This document shows, in pieces, positions 22,273-28,895 of a stretch of DNA of 36,462 nucleotides. The stretch covers positions 1 to 36,462 of the forward strand of contig JAEDLK010000015.1 in assembly GCA_016295355.1 (NCBI GenBank), given 5' to 3'. This DNA comes from Clostridiaceae bacterium (GTDB lineage: Bacteria > Bacillota > Clostridia > Oscillospirales > Acutalibacteraceae). The position numbers and the translations under genes are program-made. Each line of letters opens with the position of its first letter. The stretch's first letter is position 1. The notes below the pieces were generated by a model. The model had not been told where the DNA came from. It did no database searches and worked only from the letters and a program-made list of their open reading frames with translations.

Positions 22273-23979
22273 ATGTTGAATCAACTGTATGACCTATGGC
22301 TGAAAGAGGCTGTGGCCGACCCCGATTTGCACCGGGAGCTGACCGATATTGCCGGTAACGAGACGGAAATATCCGACCGCTTTTATCAAGAACTTTCCTT
22401 TGGCACGGCCGGCCTGCGCGGAAAAATCGGCGCCGGCACCAACCGCATGAATATCTATACCGTCGGCAAGGCCACCAAAGGCTTGGCTGCCTATATTCAT
22501 TCACAAACCCAAGACGGGCGTGTAGCCATTGCCTATGACAGCCGCATAAAATCGGATTTGTTTGCCCGTACGGCCGCCTGCTTGCTGGCCGCCGACGGCA
22601 TCAAGGTCTATTTGTATCAGGAGTTGATGCCCACCCCCATGCTTTCCTTTGCCGTTCGCTATTTCCATTGTGATGCCGGCATTGTCATCACAGCCAGTCA
22701 TAACCCGGCCGAGTACAACGGTTACAAGGCCTATGGGCCGGATGGCTCTCAATTAAGCGGCGAAGCCTGCGAAAAGGTGACTGCTCACATGGAGTCTATT
22801 GACCCGTTTGCCGATTTCCATCCGGTCGATTTTGACACGGCGTTAGCCGACGGAAGAATCGAATGGATCGGACAAGAGGTTATTGATGCCTATTTAGACC
22901 GTGTAGAGGCCTGCTCGGTTTCCCATCACGACGGTGTAAACCACTTGAATGTGATTTACACCCCGCTTCACGGTGCCGGCAACAAGCCCGTGCGTGCGAT
23001 TTTAGACCGTATCGGTGTCGGTCATGTCACCCTGGTGAAGGAACAGGAACTGCCAGACGGTCATTTCCCGACCGCACCCTACCCCAATCCCGAAATTCGG
23101 CAGCCTTTTGAACCGGCTCTGAAGTTGGCCGAAACGGTACATCCTGATTTGCTGTTAGCCACCGACCCGGACTGTGACCGTGTCGGTATTGCCGTGGCCT
23201 GCAACGAGGGTTATCGCCTGATGAGCGGTAACGAGGTAGGTGCTTTGCTGCTTCAGTATATTTTGGAATGCCGCACCGCCAACGGCACTCTGCCAACCAA
23301 TCCGGTAGCTGTAAAAACCATTGTCAGTACGCAGGTTTGCCAAAAGATAGCCGACCGCTATGGCTGTCAACTCATCAATGTGCTGACCGGCTTTAAGTAT
23401 ATCGGTGAGCAAATTACCCTGTTGGAAGAAAAGGGCGAAGAAAGCCGCTTTGTGTTCGGCTTTGAGGAGAGCTACGGCTATTTAAGCGGCAGTCATGTGC
23501 GTGATAAAGATGCTGTTGTGGCCTCCATGCTGATTTGTGAAATGACAGCCTACTACAAAAAGCAAGGCAAAGACCTAACGCAAGTGCTGGACGACATTTA
23601 TAAAACCTACGGCTATTACGGTTCTGCCCAGCGCAGCTTCACCTTTGAGGGGCAAAGCGGATTGGTCAAAATGGCCAACATCCTGGACAATCTGCGCGGA
23701 AATCCGCTCCCCAGCTTCTGCAATGATACGGTGGTAAGCGTAGACGATTATGAAATGAGCCGTTCGACCGACTGTGTAAGCGGTGTTCAAACCGTGTTGA
23801 CCCTGCCAAAATCCAATGTGTTAGTCTATACTCTTGCAAGCGGTGGTTCGCTGATTATCCGCCCGTCGGGAACAGAGCCGAAAATCAAATTTTATTTGAA
23901 CGCTGTCGGCACCGATGAAGCCGATTGCCGTCGGAAATTAACTGCCATGTCCCAAGCTTGCGCTGCACTGACCGAATAA
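22273..23979 (+). CDS. pgcA: phosphoglucomutase/phosphomannomutase family enzyme
   Basis: Interconverts hexose-1-phosphate and hexose-6-phosphate in the cytoplasm, supplying glucose-1-phosphate for UDP-glucose, glycogen and envelope sugars. It has 568 residues, the length of Firmicute PgcA. All four alpha-D-phosphohexomutase motifs are present: the phosphoserine loop TASHNP (Ser142), the metal loop DPDCDR (298-303), the sugar loop GFEESYGY, and the phosphate-binding RPSGTEPK near the C-terminus. The start follows GGGAGGA. It is monocistronic, followed by the tRNA-Leu promoter. With galT at the right end of the window it belongs to hexose/galactose metabolism. Confidence 0.94.
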   Translation: MLNQLYDLWLKEAVADPDLHRELTDIAGNETEISDRFYQELSFGTAGLRGKIGAGTNRMNIYTVGKATKGLAAYIHSQTQDGRVAIAYDSRIKSDLFARTAACLLAADGIKVYLYQELMPTPMLSFAVRYFHCDAGIVITASHNPAEYNGYKAYGPDGSQLSGEACEKVTAHMESIDPFADFHPVDFDTALADGRIEWIGQEVIDAYLDRVEACSVSHHDGVNHLNVIYTPLHGAGNKPVRAILDRIGVGHVTLVKEQELPDGHFPTAPYPNPEIRQPFEPALKLAETVHPDLLLATDPDCDRVGIAVACNEGYRLMSGNEVGALLLQYILECRTANGTLPTNPVAVKTIVSTQVCQKIADRYGCQLINVLTGFKYIGEQITLLEEKGEESRFVFGFEESYGYLSGSHVRDKDAVVASMLICEMTAYYKKQGKDLTQVLDDIYKTYGYYGSAQRSFTFEGQSGLVKMANILDNLRGNPLPSFCNDTVVSVDDYEMSRSTDCVSGVQTVLTLPKSNVLVYTLASGGSLIIRPSGTEPKIKFYLNAVGTDEADCRRKLTAMSQACAALTE

Positions 23980-24002
23980 GAGCGAAACATATCACAAAAT
24001 TC

Positions 24003-24031
24003 TTGACATTTCACAAAAAACGGAGTATTAT
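24003..24031 (+). promoter_or_regulatory. promoter of tRNA-Leu
   Basis: A perfect TTGACA (24003-24008) and TATTAT (24026-24031) are separated by 17 bp. The tRNA begins 27 nt after the -10. Confidence 0.8.
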
Positions 24032-24057
24032 CTTATGTGTCCCGGCCTACAACACAT

Positions 24058-24144
24058 GCCGCTGTGGTGGAATAGGCAGACACAAGGGACTTAAAATCCC
24101 TCGGTGGCAACACCGTACCGGTTCAAGTCCGGTCAGCGGCACCA
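24058..24144 (+). tRNA. tRNA-Leu (anticodon UAA)
   Basis: An 87-nt class II tRNA. The 7-bp acceptor stem is GCCGCTG/CAGCGGC, followed by an encoded CCA after the discriminator A. The D-arm is normal. The anticodon arm AGGGA-CTTAAAA-TCCCT gives UAA, which reads leucine codons UUA/UUG. A long variable arm (CGGTGGCAACACCG) and a standard T-arm (ACCGG-TTCAAGT-CCGGT) follow. It has its own promoter and terminator and marks the left edge of the AT-rich matrix locus. Confidence 0.97.
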
Positions 24145-24190
24145 AACGAAAATCCGTTCTCGTAAGGGGACGGATTTTCGTTTATTTTAT
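24144..24190 (+). terminator. intrinsic terminator of tRNA-Leu
   Basis: A 14-bp perfect stem (24144-24157 with 24170-24183) is followed by ATTTTATT. A second copy of the arm AGAACGGATTTTC at 24224-24236 could pair with 24148-24160 as an alternative. Confidence 0.85.
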
Positions 24191-24268
24191 TCACTTTTCA
24201 TTTTTCATTATTCATTAAACAAAAGAACGGATTTTCAAATGAATATTGAATAAGGAGAATAAAAAATA

Positions 24269-24301
24269 ATGTTTGAGTTCAAATTTGCAAAGAAATTGTA
24301 A
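24269..24301 (+). CDS. possible 10-residue leader peptide
   Basis: ATG to TAA encodes MFEFKFAKKL, with TAAGGAG 11 nt upstream. Its stop overlaps a further ATG (24302) by one base. It precedes the diguanylate cyclase promoter, so it would be on a different transcript. A function is not indicated; it may be chance. Confidence 0.25.
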   Translation: MFEFKFAKKL

Positions 24302-24331
24302 ATGAAACTGGCGGTGTGTATTTGTTATTAC

Positions 24332-24360
24332 TTGAAATTCATAAGCAAGAGTGGTATAGT
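24332..24360 (+). promoter_or_regulatory. promoter of the diguanylate cyclase gene
   Basis: TTGAAA (24332-24337) and TATAGT (24355-24360) are separated by exactly 17 bp. The predicted start near 24366 leaves only a few nucleotides before the ATG at 24373, which is why I prefer the later TTG start. Confidence 0.6.
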
Positions 24361-24390
24361 GGATGTGAGTACATGCAAGGAAGTGATTGT

Positions 24391-26022
24391 TTGAAACCAA
24401 AACTGAACTTCAGTCTTGAAAAGATTTCGGCTGCTATATTTTCTATGACCACTCTTTTATTTGTTGTTTTTGTGGTTTGCACAGTAGCCTCAAAGAATAA
24501 CACCGTCTACACTGCCCGCAATACTTCTTCATATAAAACGGTGAAAGGCTATACGGAAAAAGAGATTGCCGATTCGTCTGCCCCTGTCGGTGTACGCAAG
24601 GAATACAGTTGGCAAATCGAAGAGATCGATAACAGCGAAAGCTGTTTGATGTTTTATGTGGTGCATAGTTATGCCGAAGTTCGCTTGGATGGTGAGCTGC
24701 TTTACAGTTTGACGGTGGACGAAAACACCGAAATCGGCCATTCTCCCAGCTGCGACTGGGTGGTTGTTCCGCTTTATCCAACAGATGTAGGCAGAACAGC
24801 TACCGTCACCGTAACCCCTGTGTATAAAAATGTTGAAAGCCGGAAAGTGGACTTTATGATCGGTTCCAGGTACGCCGTTTTTATGCAGAGATTGGCAATA
24901 GATCTTCCGCAAATCATCCTCTCGTTTTTGTGTATTCTAATGGGTATACTGCTGATTATCATACAGATATACTATATCGTCAAAAAGCGAACCTCCTCCG
25001 TCGGAATGCTTTATTTAGGTGTTTTTTCATTGCTCTTGGGAATTTGGCGGGTTACAGACACTCGGATCTCTCCCATTATATTTTCAACCAACTCGGCCGC
25101 TTTGGGGTATATTACTTTGGCCGCACTTTTTATCATGTCGGCTCCTCTGCTGCTCTTTGTGAATGAACAGTATGCAGGCAAATCCCGTGTGTTGCTGTCG
25201 GGCTTGTCGATTTTGAATTGCATTGTGGCGCTGGCCGCTTTAATATGCCATATTACGGATATTGCCGAACTGCACGAAACCCTTGTGGTATGTCATAGCA
25301 TGCTGCTTGTGAATATTGGCACAGCTGTCTTTATATCCATGTCTGAAGTTCATAAAAATGCCAAGGGAAATCGCAACAGATTCTTCATTCTTTTGATTAT
25401 TGCAGGAGCTCTAGTTGATTTTATTTATTATTACATCAATAATACATCTTCAGGTATGATATTTGTGACCGTAGCGTTTTTAGTGTATATAGTCTATCTG
25501 TTTACCGACAATGTTATAAATGTACATAAAAAGGCATACATAGATGGAAAAACACAATTATACAATAAAGCCCGCTGGGAAGAGGTTATTAGGGAAGATA
25601 TTCCCTATAACGAGTCGATAGGTGTTATGATGCTGGACTTAAACGGACTAAAGCACACTAATGATACCTACGGTCATAAAGCGGGAGATAAGATAATCGT
25701 GAAATTTTCCGAAATTTTGCGTGACACCTTTGCTTCCAGCGAATTTCTGTGCCGTTGGGGCGGAGATGAGTTTGTTGCTATTGTAAGAAACGCTGACCTT
25801 AAAAAAATGGAAAACTATAGAAGTGCCTTGCACAAGGCTACTGATGATTATAACAATTTAGGTGTAAAGCCGGAGATACACTTTGCCTGCGGATATGTGC
25901 TGTCGTCTGAGTTTCCGAATCTTTCAATAAACGAACTGCTTACCGAGGTAGACGCACGTATGTACAGCGACAAACAGAAATGGTACGACAAAAAAAGACA
26001 TTCTGATTCCAAAAATGCTTGA
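24391..26022 (+). CDS. membrane diguanylate cyclase (7TM-type sensor plus GGDEF)
   Basis: Makes cyclic di-GMP from two GTP. From the TTG at 24391 (AAGGAAG 8 nt upstream) it has 543 residues; an in-frame ATG at 24373 is the alternative. One membrane helix (about 12-33) is followed by an extracytoplasmic domain of about 135 residues and then seven hydrophobic helices (about 172-375), like 7TMR-DISM sensors. The GGDEF domain runs from about 380: YIDGKTQLYN, DLNGLKHTND and an intact RWGGDEFVA (GGDEF at 457-461). The RxxD inhibitory site is not seen, so feedback by c-di-GMP may be weak. It lies immediately upstream of a c-di-GMP riboswitch; the riboswitch promoter overlaps its stop codon. Confidence 0.93.
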   Translation: MKPKLNFSLEKISAAIFSMTTLLFVVFVVCTVASKNNTVYTARNTSSYKTVKGYTEKEIADSSAPVGVRKEYSWQIEEIDNSESCLMFYVVHSYAEVRLDGELLYSLTVDENTEIGHSPSCDWVVVPLYPTDVGRTATVTVTPVYKNVESRKVDFMIGSRYAVFMQRLAIDLPQIILSFLCILMGILLIIIQIYYIVKKRTSSVGMLYLGVFSLLLGIWRVTDTRISPIIFSTNSAALGYITLAALFIMSAPLLLFVNEQYAGKSRVLLSGLSILNCIVALAALICHITDIAELHETLVVCHSMLLVNIGTAVFISMSEVHKNAKGNRNRFFILLIIAGALVDFIYYYINNTSSGMIFVTVAFLVYIVYLFTDNVINVHKKAYIDGKTQLYNKARWEEVIREDIPYNESIGVMMLDLNGLKHTNDTYGHKAGDKIIVKFSEILRDTFASSEFLCRWGGDEFVAIVRNADLKKMENYRSALHKATDDYNNLGVKPEIHFACGYVLSSEFPNLSINELLTEVDARMYSDKQKWYDKKRHSDSKNA

Positions 26023-26047
26023 CACTCGCTTTTGGAATGTTTATAAT
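26019..26047 (+). promoter_or_regulatory. consensus promoter of the riboswitch-controlled matrix operon
   Basis: A perfect TTGACA (26019-26024), a 17-bp spacer and a perfect TATAAT (26042-26047). The -35 box contains the stop codon TGA of the diguanylate cyclase gene. Transcription should begin near 26054. A promoter this strong needs a downstream gate, which the riboswitch provides. Confidence 0.85.
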
Positions 26048-26069
26048 GATAATGATTAAACAATTATAT

Positions 26070-26152
26070 ATTTAGTAAACCTATCAAAAGATAGGGACAC
26101 AAAGCTATGGGGCTAAAACAGATAAACCATTTGTCATGCTTGCCAGGTTGCA
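26070..26152 (+). promoter_or_regulatory. cyclic di-GMP-I (GEMM-I) riboswitch aptamer
   Basis: An RNA aptamer in the 5' leader that binds c-di-GMP. Matches to the Vc2-type consensus, in order: GTAAACC (26075-26081); the hairpin CCTATC-AAAA-GATAGG (26080-26095); GGACACAAAGC (26095-26105, consensus GGACGCAAAGC); GGGGCTAAA; a variable stem ACAGAT/ATTTGT closed by AAACC; and the 3' GCCAGGTTGC (26142-26151). The base matching position 20 of Vc2 is G (26075), expected for c-di-GMP rather than the G-to-A variant that prefers cyclic AMP-GMP. The hairpin loop AAAA departs from the usual GNRA. The conserved 3' GGTTGC is also the left arm of the terminator that follows. Confidence 0.88.
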
Positions 26153-26196
26153 GTTTTTTAAGGAAAATTGCAACCTGTTTTTTATGCTTTTTTAGG
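26144..26196 (+). terminator. riboswitch expression platform: intrinsic terminator
   Basis: CAGGTTGCA (26144-26152) pairs perfectly with TGCAACCTG (26169-26177), followed by TTTTTT and a second T-run. The left arm is shared with the conserved 3' end of the aptamer, so aptamer and terminator cannot form together. This predicts that ligand binding blocks termination (ON switch). Confidence 0.85.
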
Positions 26197-26260
26197 TTTT
26201 TCACCGTCGCTTTACAACAAAGATTATTCGTATAGACGGAAATCCCCCAATTTTTTCTAT

Positions 26261-26289
26261 GTGTCATAATCATGGCAATATGTTATAGT
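26261..26289 (+). promoter_or_regulatory. possible second promoter after the riboswitch
   Basis: TATAGT (26284-26289) has a TGT extension (TGn) and a weak -35, GTGTCA (26261-26266), at 17 bp. If active it would give riboswitch-independent basal expression of the operon. Confidence 0.35.
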
Positions 26290-26305
26290 GTATCATGTGC
26301 TTTGC

Positions 26306-26344
26306 GTCTGTAAGAACGGTTGCTTTGCGAGCAGCGAAACAGAC
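26306..26344 (+). promoter_or_regulatory. leader stem-loop before the first signal peptidase gene
   Basis: GTCTGT (26306-26311) pairs with ACAGAC (26339-26344), and inside it GTTGCT pairs with AGCAGC (26319-26335). It ends two bases before the ribosome binding site AAAGGAAG. It has no T-tail. I do not recognise a known RNA class. Confidence 0.45.
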
Positions 26345-26360
26345 AGAAAGGAAGTAAGTT

Positions 26361-27059
26361 ATGACTGATCAAAAATCAACACTAAGGCACCGAATATTGA
26401 CAGGGGTGGGAATTGCACTGTGTGTCGTTTTAGTTCCTATGCTTGTTATCAACTGCACCCTTCTTATAAAGGGATGGACAAGCAAGGACGAAGTTCCTAC
26501 GCTTTTCGGTTATGCGCCAATGATTGTCCTTACCGATTCAATGGCGGGCAACAATGAGGACAATTTCAGCGGCGGCGACTTGATTTTTGTTAAGACGGTA
26601 AAAGCCGAGGAGGTAAAGCAAGGCGATGTTATTTCGTTTTTTGACCCTGCGGGCAACGGCACCTCTATTACCTCCCACCGTGTTGTGGACATTATAAACG
26701 AGGGCGGTAAAATCTCCTTCAAAACAAAGGGTGATAACAACAATACCGAGGATAAGCTCCCCGTTCCCGCCGAGAATTTGGCAGGCGTTTATACCGGCTT
26801 TAGGATTGCGGGTGCCGGACGGGTTGCCATGTTTATGCAAACCCCTTGGGGACTGATTATTTGCGTTATGATTCCTATCATTCTACTTATCGGCTGGGAC
26901 GCTGTTCGCCGTGCAAGATATAACAAAAAGCACGAAGAAGATAAGGACGCTCTGCTTGCCGAGCTTGAAGAACTCCGCAAGCTTAAAGCAGGCAGTGAAA
27001 CGACAACCGATGCCGATATTTCGGCAAAAGAAACCGCAGATAGTTCTCCCAAAAATTAG
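26361..27059 (+). CDS. sipW: ER-type (SipW-like) signal peptidase I, first copy
   Basis: Membrane peptidase that removes signal peptides from selected exported proteins. It has 232 residues. Membrane helices lie at about 13-36 and 160-180, with a charged coiled tail. The catalytic Ser60 lies in LTDSMAGN. The general base is His106 (TSHRVVDI) where ordinary bacterial enzymes have Lys, which is the hallmark of the archaeal/ER S26B type such as Bacillus SipW. KGDNN (Asp125) completes the box. The start follows AGAAAGGAAG. It is the first gene after the riboswitch leader and directly precedes a TasA/CalY-like gene, the typical client of SipW. Confidence 0.9.
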   Translation: MTDQKSTLRHRILTGVGIALCVVLVPMLVINCTLLIKGWTSKDEVPTLFGYAPMIVLTDSMAGNNEDNFSGGDLIFVKTVKAEEVKQGDVISFFDPAGNGTSITSHRVVDIINEGGKISFKTKGDNNNTEDKLPVPAENLAGVYTGFRIAGAGRVAMFMQTPWGLIICVMIPIILLIGWDAVRRARYNKKHEEDKDALLAELEELRKLKAGSETTTDADISAKETADSSPKN

Positions 27060-27086
27060 TATTTGCTATCTGCCATCCGTTATGAT

Positions 27087-27153
27087 AGTTCTGCCCGTGG
27101 GCACACATGGGTTGGCTATATATGTTTTATGTTGCCCGATGTCGGGCAGAACT
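27087..27153 (+). repeat. long-range 11-bp inverted repeat between sipW and the major TasA-like gene
   Basis: AGTTCTGCCCG (27087-27097) and its exact complement (27143-27153) enclose a 45-nt interior containing a further GGGCA/TGCCC pair. No T-run follows, so it is more likely an mRNA-protecting or processing structure than a terminator. Confidence 0.6.
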
Positions 27154-27179
27154 AATAAAGTTCAGAAAGGAAATGATTC

Positions 27180-27845
27180 ATGATGAAAAAAAACAGAATG
27201 ATGCGGCTTGCTTCTGTTTTGCTCGTAGCAGTTATTCTTACTACCTGTGCAATCAGCGGCACATTCGCGAAGTATGTAGCAAGCGGTAACGGCTCTGATT
27301 CAGCACGTGTTGCTAAATTCGGTGTTACCGTAACCGGTACAGGCGAGACCTTTGCAAAAACATATGAAAAGCATGACGGAAGCTTTACCGTTGCTGCAAA
27401 CACCGTAGTTTCTACTGAAGATGTTGTTGCTCCCGGTACTTCCGGTTCCATGGCTGCTTTCACTCTCACAGGCACACCCGAGGTTGCCGTAAAGGTTACA
27501 TTTGCCGGCACATTAGAACTCGGCGACAAGTGGGTAGACTCAGCCTCCGCTTACTATTGCCCCATCGAGGTTACTGTTGGCTCTACAGTATTCAAGGGCA
27601 CGACTTACGCCTCTGCCGCTGAATTCGAGACAGCCGTTAATGACAAGATCGCAACTTACAGCAAAGATTATGCAGCAAACACGGATTTAAGCACTATCGG
27701 TGTTGATGCTCCTGCAATTTCTTGGAAATGGGCATTCACAGGCAACGACGATGTTAAGGATACATATCTCGGAGATCAGGCCGCTGCCGGCAATGCTGCT
27801 ACCATTTCTCTCGATGTTACTGCTACCGTAACCCAGATCGACTAA
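27180..27845 (+). CDS. TasA/CalY-like exported fibre protein (major subunit candidate)
   Basis: A 221-residue secreted protein of the camelysin/TasA type. The signal peptide (residues 1-30) is followed by SGTFAKYVASGNGSDSARVA, the N-terminal signature of clostridial proteins with SipW-dependent signal peptides. The mature part is a predicted beta-sandwich with DVVAPGTSGS (81-90), SWKWAF (181-186) and DTYLGD (194-199), and it ends in QID. There is no sorting signal, so it should be released or polymerise. It is flanked by two strong hairpins, which could raise its mRNA level relative to neighbours. It probably forms matrix fibres; polymerisation is inferred from family, not shown. Confidence 0.85.
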   Translation: MMKKNRMMRLASVLLVAVILTTCAISGTFAKYVASGNGSDSARVAKFGVTVTGTGETFAKTYEKHDGSFTVAANTVVSTEDVVAPGTSGSMAAFTLTGTPEVAVKVTFAGTLELGDKWVDSASAYYCPIEVTVGSTVFKGTTYASAAEFETAVNDKIATYSKDYAANTDLSTIGVDAPAISWKWAFTGNDDVKDTYLGDQAAAGNAATISLDVTATVTQID

Positions 27846-27886
27846 TGCAAGTCGCATTATACAAAACAATTATTTAAGTGTCATTA

Positions 27887-27930
27887 CATACGAGGGTGTG
27901 TGTCCACCCTCGTATGCTTACATTTTTGCT
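27887..27930 (+). terminator. hairpin after the major TasA-like gene, probably a leaky terminator
   Basis: CATACGAGGGTG and its complement (27887-27916) form a perfect 12-bp stem with a 6-nt loop. CTTACATTTTTGCTTTT follows, a weak T-tail six bases later. It would protect the 3' end of the upstream message and let some transcription pass on. Confidence 0.6.
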
Positions 27931-27982
27931 TTTGAAAGCATAGGAATTAAATCTTTACTCCTTTGTTTTCAAAAGCAAAAAT
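27922..27982 (+). repeat. 16-bp inverted repeat before the anchored TasA-like gene
   Basis: ATTTTTGCTTTTGAAA (27922-27937) is exactly complementary to 27967-27982, with a 29-nt loop. Its left arm contains the T-tail of the preceding hairpin, so the two structures may compete. It ends about 15 bases before the ribosome binding site of the next gene. Confidence 0.7.
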
Positions 27983-28010
27983 CAATATTCCGCAAAAGGA
28001 GGTGCGACAA

Positions 28011-28895
28011 ATGAAAAAGAAAAAACGTTGGCTTTCTTTTTTGGTGATAACATTGGCCCTATTGGTTGCTTTTTCATTTGTGGCGATTTCTCATTTGCTG
28101 ATAAAATCGGGGAAAGAAAACCCCTCTGCTTCGATTGATATTTCTGTTTCAGATAACGACGGCAAAAATGACAGTGATAACGATAAAACCGAAAGCGCTG
28201 TTTCCGAATCGATTAAGACGGAACCCGAAAAGCCAAGGCCGGAGTTTGAATTAGTGGGCGGTAAGGATGGAACTTACCATACAGACATACAGATTTTCTA
28301 CACCGAATACGACAATGACGGCAAAATCACCGTTAAGTCCGATTTTGGGGATAAAGTGGTTGCCCCCGGAACGGAAAACAGTTACGATTTATATGTAAGA
28401 AATGTGGGAAAAGTACCGATAAGTTATATTTTGGAGGCGGAATCCCATGTTACTGTGGATGTGAACGGCAAGCAAACCGAAATACCCATTGAAGCCAGTT
28501 TTTACACCCCTCATAACAGTTATCTTTTAGGCGGAGAAGATAGTTTGGAAAACTTAGGCAAACTTGACGGGGTTCAGGACGGTTCGGGTTTGTCACCGGA
28601 GCATCAGGCAAAGTACACCTTATGTTGGAGTTGGCCCTTTGACGGTGACGACGAATTTGATACATTCCTTGGCGATATGGCTGCCGAGGGCGAGACATTA
28701 ACCGTTAAGGCGGCTTTTAACATAACAGCATCTTACGACCCAAATGCCGGGGGTGGCGCACCAATAACCGGTGATTCATCTACTATTGGGCTTTGGGTTG
28801 CATTGTTTGTAACTTCAACATTCACTTTGATTATTCTATTATTCTTAAGAAAAAGGGAAAACGATGAGGAAAAAACCCAAACACAAAAAGAATAA
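28011..28895 (+). CDS. TasA/CalY-like protein with sortase-type PITGD anchor
   Basis: A 294-residue surface protein. The N-terminal helix (about 7-29) is a signal peptide or anchor, followed by an acidic Ser/Asp/Glu linker (35-75). The fold shares KVVAPGTENS (116-124), WSWPF (206-210) and DTFLGDMAA with the preceding gene, so they are paralogues. The C-terminus has APITGD (250-255), a hydrophobic helix (about 259-279) and LRKRE, which is a sortase sorting signal. It may fix the fibres to the wall, as TapA does in Bacillus by other means. The start at 28011 follows AAAGGAGG. It overlaps the next gene by 32 bp. Confidence 0.85.
   Translation: MKKKKRWLSFLVITLALLVAFSFVAISHLLIKSGKENPSASIDISVSDNDGKNDSDNDKTESAVSESIKTEPEKPRPEFELVGGKDGTYHTDIQIFYTEYDNDGKITVKSDFGDKVVAPGTENSYDLYVRNVGKVPISYILEAESHVTVDVNGKQTEIPIEASFYTPHNSYLLGGEDSLENLGKLDGVQDGSGLSPEHQAKYTLCWSWPFDGDDEFDTFLGDMAAEGETLTVKAAFNITASYDPNAGGGAPITGDSSTIGLWVALFVTSTFTLIILLFLRKRENDEEKTQTQKE

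Noticed and set aside
24302..24394. Thirty-codon frame starting right after the micro-ORF
   Set aside because: Lies across the predicted cyclase promoter and lacks its own ribosome binding site.
27087..27153. Inverted repeat after the first sipW considered as a terminator
   Set aside because: The stem is not followed by a T-run (AATAAAG follows), and genes downstream depend on the same promoter.
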